From: Sisyra terminalis
Lineage: Eukaryota > Arthropoda > Insecta > Neuroptera > Sisyridae
Direction: 5' to 3'
DNA length: 64,000 nucleotides
Assembly (NCBI GenBank): GCA_958496175.1
Contig: OY292275.1
Location: 61,209,701 to 61,273,700 of the forward strand
The position numbers were made by a program, and so were the translations under genes. The notes under the pieces are model-generated. The model was given only the letters and a program-made list of their open reading frames with translations, was not told the DNA's origin and searched no databases. Each line of letters starts with the position of its first letter. The stretch's first letter is position 1. This document shows positions 10,661 to 21,115 of this stretch, one piece after another.

Positions 10661-11949
10661 TTAATTATAACTATACTTTTATGTCACAAACGAAACGATT
10701 TTTTTCACCAAACCTCTATGATCGATTTCCTATCGATTGACCCAAAAAAAAAATCGAAAAATTCCAACTATGTAGTAATTTATCTCCTGTTTAAAAAAAA
10801 ATCGAATCTAGTCGGCTGTTCCTAGTTCCCATTACTGTGGTAAGTGTCGCCTCTAGCTATTTAAATTTGTACTATTCCTGTAACTTAATTTCTTACTATC
10901 CAATACTCTTCAATAGTTCCACTAACAATTAAATGACCATTGTTGTTAAATTTAGCCATCATATAGATGACCAATTTTAAAATTTCCCTCTCTAAAAATT
11001 GGTACCCCCACCATACAAATGATATCGTAAAACATATAAACGGATAATTGAAATTGAGATGAGGGAACAGCAAAGGCACTTAATAAATTATTGTCAATTG
11101 TAACAATGACGTCACTGGAAAGTTCAATTTAATTGCTCTGTTTAAGTTGGCGGAGCGGAGGTTTCTCGTTCGAATCAATGTGCCCCCCCCCCGTTTGCCT
11201 TCCATTTTAAATAAGTCTATGGTTTTATTTCTACAAATATATTTTTCATGCCAAATTATTACAGAAAGAAAAAAAAAAATTGGCAATTGGCAATACTTCT
11301 TGAAGAAAAATGTGAACATAATTACATGGTAAATGTTTAATTTAAAAGTTAATGAATCATTATTGCTGTCATGCCATTGAATTGAACTTTGTAATAATAT
11401 TTAATGCCAGATTGTCTATTTCAAATACAATCGAAAACTTTCTCCTTTAATCTTTTTCAATCTCACTAAATATCTATATATATAAATATTAGTCGAGTTA
11501 GACCAGAGATCTTCAAACATTCATCAAAAAGACCCGTTAAATAACCAATTGTTGCATTAACTTTAAGATCTTCAAAAAAGTCCCTTGAAAATCCTTTAAT
11601 CAAAAGATGATATAAAATTTCCACCTTTTCTATGGTAGTAAAAACCCTAAGCAATTCTCTGTTAAACGAACCACCGTTTAGAGACCACTGTACAAATGTG
11701 TAACGTAAAAAAACCTATCGAAAGTATACCGTGAGATCGACCACATACCGTACGTGTGTATAGCAAGAACCATTTAACCATTGAAAAAAAAAATCATTTT
11801 TGATTGATTTGATTTACTTCAGAGGAAATTGTTCATTTATCGCTTAATCCCTGATGATCACGATTTAGGCAATTTAATAATCTCAAATTTTCCATTCCAT
11901 TGTTGAGGCTACGACCAAATATAATTACCATTCGGAAAGCATTGTTTAA

Positions 11950-12673
11950 GGGTGGATCACCGTCAGAACGTAAAAAAAAATAACTTTTTTAAAACTGCTG
12001 CCATTTTTTTTAGAGATATTAAAACACGGTCTTCGGCATGTAAGAGTTGAAGTTTTGAACTATTTTTTTTTATTTGCCCTGATATGTCCCCCCCTCCTCC
12101 TTTTACAGCGCTTTGAAAAAGGGTCCTCAAAAATGAGGAGGCAAACGGGAGACAAGTTTTCTCGAAAACCGGAAGTCGGATCATGATTTTCCAAAGAATG
12201 TAGGTTTTGGTAATGCGTCTTCTTGGTACTGGTTCTCGAAAATCCGAAAAAAGTTGAAAATTCACAAAATGGCACGACTTTGAAAAAAAAGTTAAAAAAA
12301 ACGACCTTTTTTTGGACCTTTCCCCCTCTCCCACTTTGATGGGGGGGAGGTTTGGCCAATTTCAGAGGTTCAGTACCAAGAAGACGTGTTGAACTATAAC
12401 ACTTTCCAGATTCAAGTCAATCCGTCGGATAGTTTCTGAGAAATCTTGTCTCCCAGTTTTAAAAAATTGATTTCGAGAAAAGCGCAATTAAAGTTTATTT
12501 AAGATATTTTTTTATGTTATTATCAATTTATTCAATTTTTATCAGTGAAAATACTAATAATAATAATATAGTCAGCTATTCCAATCCTTTTAACACGTTA
12601 TTCTTGAATGTTATAAGAAGACATTTATGGAAAAAAAAAATCGAAAATTTTTTTTTCTGACGGTGATCCACCC
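11950..12673. mobile_element. TTAA-flanked terminal-inverted-repeat element (piggyBac-like target)
   Basis: The ends read TTAA-GGGTGGATCACCGTCAG and CTGACGGTGATCCACCC-TTAA, a perfect terminal repeat of at least 17 bases with the TTAA tetranucleotide on both sides. TTAA duplications are characteristic of piggyBac-type transposition. The 724-base interior has reading frames on the minus strand, but they are low-complexity Lys/Phe-rich and resemble no transposase. It is therefore a non-autonomous element. Confidence 0.8.
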
Positions 12674-12750
12674 TTAAAGCATACTAGATCCAAAAACTTT
12701 TCAAACAGGTGGTTCTTCTACAAAAAAAAAAAATAGTTGGAAAAACTTAC

Positions 12751-12890
12751 CTTCAGATGCATCATAATGGATCGTTTCACTGACTAACGGCTGCAAATCA
12801 TACTGCAACTCCACCGACTTTTTGTCGATTCCTCGCCAATCAGTCGACTCCACATAAACGGCCGCCTTGCCCTTTTTGCTTTGAAAACAT
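12751..12890 (-). CDS. Metrnl: Meteorin-like protein, 140-base internal exon
   Basis: The acceptor is TTTTCAG at 12891-12893 and the donor GTAAG at 12746-12750. The exon supplies the A that completes an Arg codon split from the previous exon (CG plus A), then 46 codons beginning CFQSKKGKAAVYVES and ending with HYDASE plus a split Glu. The Cys directly after Arg, the AVYVES strand and the following Q-Y-D-L strand align with the conserved beta-sheet segment of meteorins. Phase continuity on both sides supports the exact boundaries. Confidence 0.9.
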
Positions 12891-13011
12891 CTGAAAATCG
12901 AAAGAAAAAAAAAACAATCAGTTGGTGCTTTTGGCAATAGGTATTTTACTAGTGATCATCAAAAATGGTAAGATATACCATCGAAGAAGATCTAAATCAA
13001 TCGGATTTCTT

Positions 13012-13169
13012 TTGGACTTGCAATCCAACTAGTTGGATCACCTAAATGATTCGAATAGTCCGACTAGACATCCGATTTCCAAGATTTCCAACTACACCAG
13101 CCGACTTTAGATCAAACTTCGAAAGTCGGACCACAAGTTGGACTGCAAGTCGGAGGCGTGAATGGCCTG
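13012..13169. mobile_element. hAT-type non-autonomous element, left-truncated copy
   Basis: Related throughout to the complete element at 27230-27389. It shares the TAGACATCC centre and the arms with AGTTGGACTGCAAGTCGGA, and ends GTGAATGGCCTG followed by CTTTAGAC. The left terminus is missing or diverged. Confidence 0.7.
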
Positions 13170-13351
13170 CTTTAGACCAACTAGATAATTTACAGTTACT
13201 AAAGAAGCTAGTGAGTCGTTTATTTTGAAAGTGGTCCAAGTTCATTTCCAAGATAAACGACCACATGTTGATAGCGTAATTCCCCTGTAACTTACATTAT
13301 AGGAAAATACATTGTACAAGATTGTAGATATTAACCCATTAAGCCACTAAG

Positions 13352-13500
13352 GGGCCAAAAAAATTATGGATTTTCTCAAAAATTCTAACATTAATGTGCC
13401 TTCTTGGCCAGGAAATAGTCCTGATGCTAATTCCATAGAAAATTTTTGGGCCATGGTGAAGAAAAAAATAAACTATAACAACACAGGTGGATCTGGTTAG
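13352..13500 (+). pseudogene. Tc1/mariner transposase C-terminal relic
   Basis: The plus-strand frame closed by TAG at 13498 contains KKIMDFLKNSNINV followed by WPGNSPDANSIENFWAMVKKK. This is the conserved C-terminal end of the Tc1/mariner catalytic domain, whose consensus is (W)P..SPDLNPIENLW with the last acidic catalytic residue nearby. Only about 49 residues remain, and an in-frame TAA lies just upstream. It is a dead fragment inside an intron of the meteorin-like gene and on the opposite strand from it. I infer an old insertion, but not which element it came from. Confidence 0.8.
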
Positions 13501-13502
13501 AG

Positions 13503-13650
13503 GCCGTTCATAAAATACGTCACGCTAAAATAAGCTTTTTCTGACCTCCTCCCCCATTGTCACGCTTTGTCACACTTTCTGTGTGACCCCCCTAGAAATA
13601 TTTTGCCACAAAACTAAGACCTCTCCCCCCCCCGCCCCGACCCATGAATA
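13503..13650 (+). mobile_element. Transposon end fragment (GGCCGTTCATAAAATACGTCACGC type)
   Basis: The block GGCCGTTCATAAAATACGTC, then a C-rich tract (CCTCCTCCCCCATTGTCACG), resembles the terminal sequence of repeats widespread in insect genomes. Only one end is seen here. Recognition is from memory of the pattern, so the class is not assigned. Confidence 0.4.
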
Positions 13651-14150
13651 TGATAAAATTCAATTAAAAGTGCACAGCAAATTAAACAGCTCAATTATCA
13701 AACTAACAATTAACTATAAAAGAATTATTCAGTTACAAAACTAAAATAAGTTGACCATGGAACGAGGGGGAGAAGGGTTTCTGAAAATGAGACATATTGG
13801 GTTGGAAAACATATCGGGAAGGAAAAGAGGTGGTCGAAAAATGATCGTTAGCTTTACGATCGTAGAAAAATCAATGTTTTCAAATATTCGAAAACTTTAG
13901 ATATCCTCTAGAAATAAGAGGTGCGAGGGTTGGGGGGAAGGTCTCAAAATGTTATAGTATCGGGTAACCAGGAAAACGAATTAAAAATTTCTTGAGAAAG
14001 TAAAGTTTAGCAACCCTCCACTTTCTAACCAGTAGTGCCCTCTCGTGGTTGTCCTTTGACACTTACGCATAATTTACTTAATTTTCACAAGAATGCTATG
14101 GAAAGAGATCGACTACTGGATCAATTGAAGAGGAAAAAAATTGAAGTTTA

Positions 14151-14356
14151 ACATTAGGAAAGTGGACTTAAAGGATGTAAATCCATATACTAATTATTCA
14201 TTTAGCGACTTTTCGGTCCTTTATTTGACCTTCATCAGGCTTCCTTATATGAAGTACACAATTAAGAAGCCAGATGAAGGTCAAATAAAGGACCGAAAGG
14301 TCGCTAAATTAATAATTAGTATATGAATTTACATCCTCTAAGTCCACTTTCCTACT
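14151..14356. mobile_element. Small palindromic element with hammerhead-like motif
   Basis: Inverted arms of roughly 85-90 bases, beginning TTAGGAAAGTGGACTTA and ending with its complement, flank a 20-base centre near 14250. On the minus strand the left arm carries CTGATGA-A-GGTC-loop-GACC-GAAA (14211-14238); the right arm has the degenerate CAGATGA version on the plus strand (14271-14297). Confidence 0.8.
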
Positions 14357-14755
14357 AAAAAATAAATAATATTATGTAAATTATGGACACAACCAATTTA
14401 TCGATTTAAAATTAGGCTTATAGGCATTAGAGGATAAAAGTCAGCCGATTCCCACTTTTGCAACCACTGCTTTAGAGGACAATTTATTGGACACAAATGG
14501 CTGCCTATTTTTTCCAAAGCACACTTGACTATTTAGAACCAGAAACAATGCAGGAGCGCCAAAGGCGCTCTTGATTTTTTCCTTCTTCGTTCATAGCAAT
14601 GTTGATCCTCCTTGATTCGCGCGTTTTTAACAGTAATCTGGGAACCCCAAAACAGGATATTTGGAATAAGAGTTAACATTTGTAAGAAAAAAGGACATAC
14701 AATTGGGGGAAGGATTATTTATATCCAAAGATTAACTAATCTAAATTCCACTTAC

Positions 14756-15001
14756 CGGACCGGTTTAGTTTTATCACTGGCCGAATACAACGGATGTAGT
14801 GATCTGGATCCTTCCAAAAACACCCGCACCACATCAGTGTCACCCCGCAGCTTGATACAAGCACGAAAATGCTGATTTTCCGGTAGTCGTAACAACAACC
14901 GCAACGCACCCCGTGGATAGGCCCACGCAATTTTCCCCGCCGTACACCTGACATACACCGGCGTCACCCCCTGACCATCCTTCACGTCCGACTCCAGGCC
15001 A
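14756..15001 (-). CDS. Metrnl: Meteorin-like protein, first exon visible in the window
   Basis: This 246-base exon follows a TTTGTGTTTTTAG acceptor at 15002 and ends at a GTAAGT donor. It starts with the last base of a codon, probably Ser of the family's GSGL motif, and then reads GLESDVKDGQGVTPVYVRC, the meteorin hallmark YPRGALRLLLR, a second cysteine in RACIK, and ends KPV plus a split Arg. In vertebrate meteorins the matching region directly follows the N-terminal cysteine and Trp of the mature chain, so about 40-50 residues including the signal peptide are missing. I looked for an upstream exon ending in a codon for the C-x-W-x-G-S block and found none that fits up to 64000. Confidence 0.9.
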
Positions 15002-15573
15002 CTAAAAACACAAAAGAAAAAAATCCATTTTAAAACCAATTACATTAAAAGATTCCATCAACAATGACATATAATATATAAACCAAGTTACCAAACAAAT
15101 CTATTTTTAAAATAATTATACAATTCCAAGAATTTGATCCAAATGTGCTCGTTTCCATCATTCGAAGAAAGATTACATTTTGATTTAAACGTATTTCATA
15201 CAAGGATATGAGACAATGGTATGATTACGTCATTGTTTTTTTTTTTTTTTTTGGTTCCTCTTCAGGCGGATTTCAATGAAAATAAATGGCACTTTATCAC
15301 ACATTTGCTTAAAAATGTGTTCAAGTGACTCATTGAACAATGTTTGCCGTTTAAAATCTTCCAGTTACTGATTAATTCGTTTTATATTGATGATACAATG
15401 CTAATTAAGGTCAATTAAACCGTTTCGAATTATTAATATTACTATATAAATCTTAGGCTTCGTTAACGAAGCGAAATTATCGACAAAACAGTTGGCTAAT
15501 TTTAATCTTAAATCTGTCAAGAAATCCTTCTAATAATTGCATTGTAATGCATTTTTTTTCTTAACAGTAACCA
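15002..15573. other. Upstream intron or flank of the meteorin-like gene
   Basis: AT-rich sequence with a long T-run at about 15236-15252. No exon or repeat is recognised. Confidence 0.5.
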
Positions 15574-16585
15574 CTAGAATGATTCAAAAAAAATGATGAT
15601 TTTTTTTTCTTAATTATATCGAAAATATTGTTGGGAATGACCAAAAAAAATCCTGTGAAAGTTTAAGTTCTTAATATTAATATTAAGAGGTGCCACATCG
15701 AAAATTTCGATTTTCCATTTTAGGTAACATGGGAACAATATTCTCTTGCACTTTGGAATTATATAGCTCACGTGGGTGACAATATTTCGAAATGACCAAG
15801 GTATATTCTTGTAGAAAATTGAACGATTTACAAAAAAGGTCTCCAACAAGTGTTTGATATATGTATTCCTTCAAAAGTTATTCGAGGTCAAAGTTGAACT
15901 AAAGAGAAATTTTATTTTTTTTTCAATTTTTTGACGCAACCATCAATTTTATGAAAAAATTTTACAGGACATTTTTTGTAGAGCACTTTTTTTTCTATAA
16001 CTTATTTATATAAAAGTTTTTGATATTTTTCACAGGTCCTAAGTTATTTGCATTAAACTGAAAATTCCCAGAATTATTATATTTTTAACATAAATTTTTT
16101 TTTTTTTTTAATTAAATAACTTAGGACCTGTGAAAAATATCAAAAACTTGTATAGAGATAAATTATAGAAAAAAGTGCTCTACAAAAAATGTTCTATAAA
16201 ATTTTCTCATAAAATTGATGGTTGCGTCAAAAAATTGAAAAATATTAAAATTTCTCTTTAGTTCTACTTTGACCTCGAATAACTTTTGAAGAAATAAATA
16301 TATCAAAAACTTGTACAAGACCTTTCTTGTAGATCATTCAATTTTCTACAAGAATAAACCTTGGTTATTCTGAAAAATTGTCACCAACGTGAACTATAAA
16401 ATTGCAAAGTGCAAGAGAATATTGTTCTCATGTTATTTTAAATGGAAAATCGAAATTTTCGATGCGGCACCTCTTAATATTAATATTAAGAGCTTAAACT
16501 TTCACAGGATTTTTTTTTGTCATTCCCAACAATATTTTCGATATAATTAAGAAAAAAAAAACAATTTATTTTTCTAATTAGTCTA
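15574..16585. mobile_element. Long hairpin element, family 1, complete copy
   Basis: The termini are TA-GAATGATTC and a decayed CTAATTAGTC-TA. Two inverted arms of about 490 bases meet at an AT-rich centre near 16090. The sequence is closely related to the copy at 5774-6873 and it has the single, non-duplicated outer block. Confidence 0.85.
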
Positions 16586-16652
16586 ATGTTTACAATGCAA
16601 CAGACTAGACGAGTATTTTCGAGTTTGAATAAATTTTTATGAAATATATTTT
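16586..16652. repeat. Unit shared with 40511-40583, next to hairpin ends
   Basis: The segment with CGAGTATTTTCGAGTTTG and AAATATATTTTGAATATAAAA occurs almost identically directly after the hairpin right end at 40510. Both positions are immediately outside a family-1 terminus. Confidence 0.75.
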
Positions 16653-17270
16653 GAATATAAAACATTTTTTGTAGAGCACTTTTTTCCTATTACTTATCTC
16701 TTTAAAGTTTTTGATATTTTTCACAGGTCTTAAGTTATTTCATTAAAATAAAAAAAATAATTTTTATGTTAAAAATATAATAATTCAGGGAATTTTCAGT
16801 TTAATGCAAATAACTTAGGACCTGTGAAAAATATCAAAAACTTTTATATAGATAAGTTATAGGAAAAAAAGTGTTCTACAAAAAATGTCCTATAAAATTT
16901 CTCATAAAATTGATGGTTGCGTCAAAAAATTGAAAAAATATTAAAATTTTTCTTCAGTTCAACTTTGATCTCGATTAACTTTTGAAGGAATAGATATATC
17001 AAAAACTTGTACGAGACCTTTTTTGTAGATCGTTCAATTTTCTACAAGAATATACTTTGGTCATTCCGAAATATTGTCACCAACGTGAGCTATAAAATTC
17101 CAAAGTGCAAAAGAATATTGTTCCTATGTTATTTTAAATGGAAAATCGAAATTTGCGATGCGGCACCTCTTAATATTAAGAGCTTAAACTTTCACAGTTT
17201 TTTTGGTCATTCCTAATAATATTTTCGATATAATTAAGAAAAAAAATTTTTTTTTTTTTGAATCAGTCTA
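16653..17270. mobile_element. Long hairpin element, family 1, left-truncated copy
   Basis: It starts abruptly inside the left arm (ACATTTTTTGTAGAGCAC) and runs through the centre (about 16770) and a full right arm to GAATCAGTC-TA at 17270. Confidence 0.8.
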
Positions 17271-17279
17271 GTAGCCACT

Positions 17280-17660
17280 ATAAGAAACGTCTTCGTCATC
17301 TTGACATAGCCAGGGGAGAGTACACACCAAAACTCATCATGCAAAAAAAAAACCATCAAAACCACACGGTGAATTGTGCATTGTACATAAGAACAATAAT
17401 TATTACTTGAAAATGAGGATGATGTGGAAAGAATTCATCCTCAACTCATTTCCAGTCCTTCTTGGCTTTCTTCATTTGCAACAGAAGAGGATTGTTCATT
17501 TGATGATAAAAATGCGCTTAGTCTTATTATATTTTAATAATAGCCGCAAGTCACTGACATTCCTCTGCACCACTGCAACCACCACATCAAGTTTCGACCG
17601 TCGTTAGATAGCGAGACTTGCCTCTTTACCTCAATGGACCACTAGGCCATAATATTATCA
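17280..17660 (-). mobile_element. Possible tRNA-derived SINE
   Basis: The minus strand has a perfect RNA polymerase III A-box pattern, TGGCCTAGTGG (17649-17639), and about 40 bases later a B-box-like GGTCGAAAC (17599-17591), followed by a unique body. This is the order expected for a tRNA-derived SINE head. The B-box is one base short of consensus and I saw no second copy in the window, so the call is tentative. Confidence 0.35.
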
Positions 17661-17669
17661 TATTATGCT

Positions 17670-18270
17670 AAGAACCCAAATGCACGTGCAACCAACACAA
17701 AAAAAAAAAAAAAACAATCCATAACCCCTTTACCATTTCCATAAAATAAAAATTCCTCCAAAACAGTGGCACTTTCGAAAATTTACGATCAAATAAAATT
17801 CAATCTAGCATAATGAAGATCGTAAAACGCAACGCCAATCAACGTTTTTTGTCTTTCTTTTTTTTTTTTAATCAATTAAAGTGAAAAGATATTATTAAGA
17901 TAAATCATATTTGCAGTATAATTGGAAAGGCCGCAGCGGCTGTGGGTCGTAAATCCCGCAATGCGTTGCACTTTTTTTTCCTGCCTATAAATTATTCAAT
18001 GTATATAATAATAACAAGAGTCATCGCAGCAAATGCAATTGTATTGTGTTCGATTATTTTTTGGACTTTGCATAATGTCCATTGTTGCAACAAGTCTCAG
18101 AAAAGGGAAGAACTTGTTTTCATCATGTATTGACGATTTATTCGCTCGTTTCGTCCCCCTCGGTCCCCGCCCATTAAATTCGCAGAAGACCGAAGATAAA
18201 TTTGCATAAAGTTGAGGAACAGTTTTGGCCTTGTTTCACGACAAATTTAAGGGCAGAAAATGAGTCCTCC
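17670..18270. other. No recognised feature
   Basis: AT-rich sequence with A- and T-runs. No exon, repeat unit or terminal inverted repeat could be supported. Confidence 0.5.
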
Positions 18271-18625
18271 GACAAAATATCCACGAAAATTGATCCTTCG
18301 ATTAATTCCATAAAAAATAAGATATTTTACTACAACCTGGACCTATTTGTTTTTACGCCAAAAAATCTATGAGTATAAGGCATAAAGTGATCCTTTTTAT
18401 ATAAAGATAAAAGAGAATATGACAGTAATACTTAAATGATTTGATTTATTTCGTTTTTTTTTTAATTTCCGTGGTTGAATTCTTTTTTTAGAGCTTTGTC
18501 TTTCCCTGGCCAGGGTCTTCTAATTCATATCAGGATCTTGATCCCTCGACAAAATATCTCTACGAAAATATCACCAAGACAAAATATCCCCGACAATTGA
18601 TCCTTCGAATATTAATTTCTTAAAA
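18270..18625 (+). repeat. Two dispersed units of the GACAAAATATCC family
   Basis: The words CCGACAAAATATCC, GATCCTTCGA and a following ATTAAT appear near 18270-18310 and 18540-18615. The same words in the same order occur, in both orientations, near 19072-19110, 29940-30180, 30510-30840 and throughout the 250-bp array at 44408-45930. Confidence 0.65.
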
Positions 18626-18674
18626 AAATGTAATTGTTTACAACCATGATCTATTTTTTTGGGCTAAAAAAAAT

Positions 18675-18842
18675 ATACACAAGGGGTTCAGAGGTGAAGC
18701 CCCCCAATCTCAAGAAGAAAAAATAAAATCTTTATTTTTCCGGGACTTACATTAAAAACAAAGTAGAAAATGCAACGTTGACAGATATTAATATCCATAC
18801 AAGGGACTTTTAGCGAGGTTCGCCCCTGGACCCCTTATGTAT
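18675..18842. mobile_element. Short terminal-inverted-repeat element
   Basis: The left end ACACAAGGGGTTCAGAGGTG and the right end CGCCCCTGGACCCCTTATGT are imperfect inverted complements about 170 bases apart, with an unremarkable AT-rich centre. The class is not assigned. Confidence 0.5.
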
Positions 18843-19231
18843 AATTTTTATATTAAGTTTCAGTACAAAAAAGTATAGATGGAGTCGCAGTTGTAAACAA
18901 TAACTTTATTTCTTTTGAAAATCAAGAAAAATTCACTTAAAAAAATTAAAAAAAATCCGCCCAAAAAATAAAAAATAAGTATCGATATCTGGTAAATTAG
19001 GCGATAAATCAAACAAAAAAATTTTTTTTTCCTTTCACTTCGTCGAGATTTACAAATCATAGTCTTACCAAATATTTTGTCGCTTGGATATTTTGTCGGG
19101 GGATCAAATATCATGGAACGAAACATAGAAAATTCGGAATGGAAGATTATAGCCGTATTTGTTCAATAATTTTCGATGAAATTAAATTCAAAATAACCTT
19201 AAGAACTAAGAAAATTTTGGAGGATCTAGAT

Positions 19232-19430
19232 CAGTAGTTCTTAACCTTTTTGGAGTACTGGCCCCCATTAGTTTCATATGCAAATCAACCGAACCATTCT
19301 TAATTGAAAAAAATAAATATAATTTTTAGGTATATATCAATACATAGTTACATACATAACTTTCGCCAAACCCGCGAGACTGACTCACTGAACCCCTAAA
19401 GTTCGATTGAACTTAGGTTAAGAACCACTG
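19232..19430. mobile_element. hAT-type non-autonomous element, 199 bases
   Basis: The ends are CAGTAGTTCTTAACC and GGTTAAGAACCACTG, a 15-base terminal inverted repeat of the CAGNGGTTCTTAACC type known from hAT elements. The left flank is ATCTAGAT and the right flank ATTCTAGA. These are close to the NTCTAGAN target preferred by many hAT elements, with one base out of register. Confidence 0.8.
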
Positions 19431-19499
19431 ATTCTAGACTTCCTATACAACATATAAAAAATAATATGATCTTATTATAATTTTAAAAATTTTGAACAA

Positions 19500-19580
19500 A
19501 AGTTTAAACAAACATATCTTTGACCAAATTGCCCAGATACGTATTTCGATTGCTAAGCTAACTTCCTTAATATTTCACGT
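19500..19580 (-). repeat. Fragment of the CGAAATACGTATC repeat family
   Basis: The minus strand reads GTTAGC-TTA-GCAATC-GAAATACG, the same stem-loop and flank as the copies near 42.6-43.2 and 58.7 kb. The upstream motif is degenerate (TTAAGGA instead of CTGAGGA). Confidence 0.6.
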
Positions 19581-19839
19581 TAAAATATGTTAGTGTGGTC
19601 TAAAAGTGTAACATGGGGGGTGAAGGGGAAGCATAATGGTATTAAACAAATATTTTTAAAACATTAATTTTAAATATTTGAATTTTAATTTCCTTAACGA
19701 TCAAAATAAGGGTTCCCGGAGGGTGAAATCTCACACTACGACCCTGGCGAAGCCATCAAAACTTAATTAAAAACTCAACCATTTAGTTCAATCTCAATAC
19801 CATAGAAAACTGCATTTGTAGTTTCTCTTTTTCACAGTA

Positions 19840-20040
19840 AAGTTGGCTCTGGAATTGGAATCAAAGCCAGCTTTGATTAAAACCAGCCAACCATCATCGA
19901 GTTTCTTTCAACAATCTTGATCCAATTTATATCACAGCAATCTTTAAAGGAAACCATAAAATTTACCCCAAAAGACAAAATTTCCAAAGGGAAATTTATG
20001 CCTAAAAGTCTTAAGCCTATTCCAAGCCAGTTTTAAGTTA
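19840..20040 (-). repeat. Isolated unit of the 23.6-28.7 kb repeat family
   Basis: AAGTTGGCTCTGGAATTGGA, GCCAGCTTTGATTAAAACCAGCC and CAATCTTGATCC occur in the same order as in the units near 24.2 and 25.0 kb. Confidence 0.75.
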
Positions 20041-20060
20041 TGCTCAAAAAATGGTCTTAG

Positions 20061-20967
20061 GGGGGTATTCCAGTCTCGAAATTCGAAAAAAAATTTTTTT
20101 TCATTATTCGATAGTTTGGATATTCAAAAATGTCTCCCTACAAGGATTTTTTCAAATTCGAATTATTTTCGTAGTTATAGCCGTTTTAGTGACGTGGTTG
20201 AGCGTACGACTGGAACTTTAAACGCGTTTTTCTCGAAACTACTAAGTTATCTCAAGTTCTAACCAGCTGATTCACTTGAAATTTGGCATGAATATTCCTT
20301 AAATATCTGTTTATCTTTGGAACCAGCAAAAACTAAAAATTTCTATTTCCTAATATTTTTAAAAAATTTGATAAAGTCAAAAAATCAGTGAAAAAATCGA
20401 CCTTGTTTTTAAGTAGCCGCCATTTTATGGAATTTTTTTTTTGTTTTTGGATTCGCTGGTTCGAAAGATAGCTACATTCATACCAATTAATAATTCACAC
20501 TTTTTTTATTTTTCAGATGACTACAGGGCTTGAAATCATGACAACCAGGACATGGCCTTTTTTTTTCTTCCTGTACTTCTAGGATGCATAACTCCACGAT
20601 TTTTTTTTTTGAAATTTATTTGGTATATTCTTCAAGCATCAATAAACAAATGATAAAAAATGTATAGTAAAAATATTCTGCTGAGAAAATGGGGCGGCAT
20701 ATTGACATTGATAATTCCAAAAAAAAAAAATATTTAAAGGCATTTGATTTATATCAATTTTCTTCACCAATGAAAATAGGGCGGCAAATTTTCTAGGACG
20801 GCAAAACAGAGTGGCTTTTTTTTTTTGAAATTTATTCTGTATATTCTTCAAGCATCAATAAATAAATGATAAAAAAATGGATAGTTAAAATATCAAATGC
20901 TTGTTTTTTTTTTTTAAAAATTATCAAAAAACGCTCGAAATTCGGGCCTCTAGACTAGAATACCCCC
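20061..20967. mobile_element. TTAA-type terminal-inverted-repeat element, 907 bases
   Basis: The left end is TTAG-GGGGGTATTCCAGTCTCG and the right end complements it (AGACTAGAATACCCCC-TTAA). One TTAA flank is mutated to TTAG. The ends resemble the element at 11950-12673 in starting with Gs after TTAA. No transposase frame is present. A piggyBac-like origin is inferred only from the target site. Confidence 0.65.
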
Positions 20968-21115
20968 TTAAATTTCTGCTGAAAAAATGGGGCGGAGTAT
21001 TGACATTGATAATTCTAAAAAAAAATAATTTAAAGGTATTTGATTTATATCAATTTTCTTCACCAATGAAAATAGGGCGGCAAATTTTCTAGGACTGCAA
21101 AACAGAGTGGCAAGA
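20625..21115 (+). repeat. Tandem duplication crossing the edge of the TTAA element
   Basis: Two copies of a block (about 20625-20816 and 20840-21115) share CAAGCATCAATAAA, AATGGGGCGG, CATTGATAATTC and GGGCGGCAAATTTTCTAGGA. The second copy contains the element's right terminus and the host flank; the first lacks the terminus. Confidence 0.75.

Larger units (their letters stand above)
8219..12750 (-). other. Intron of the meteorin-like gene (4.5 kb) filled with mobile elements
   Basis: This intron lies between the 57-base exon and the 140-base exon. It holds the composite hairpin element at 8475-10133, a solo hairpin end at 10585-10660 and a TTAA-flanked element at 11950-12673 whose edge lies only 77 bases inside the intron from the 5' splice site. 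The rest (10133-10584 and 10661-11945) is AT-rich with no gene; there is a C-run at about 11183-11192. Confidence 0.75.
12891..14755 (-). other. Intron of the meteorin-like gene (1.9 kb)
   Basis: It contains a truncated hAT element (13012-13169), a Tc1/mariner transposase relic (13352-13500), the start of a further transposon (13503-13650) and a palindromic element (14151-14356). A perfect 7-bp hairpin, GAGCGCC-AAA-GGCGCTC, lies at 14554-14570. The remaining stretches, 13650-14140 and 14360-14755, have no recognisable feature. Confidence 0.7.

Noticed and set aside
11963..12359. Two overlapping minus-strand frames (about 100-123 codons)
   Set aside because: They lie inside the TTAA-flanked element and are Lys/Phe-rich low-complexity, with no transposase motif.
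14554..14590. GC-rich hairpin followed by a T-run, like a bacterial intrinsic terminator
   Set aside because: The surrounding DNA is clearly eukaryotic and the hairpin lies in an intron; there is no bacterial transcription unit here.
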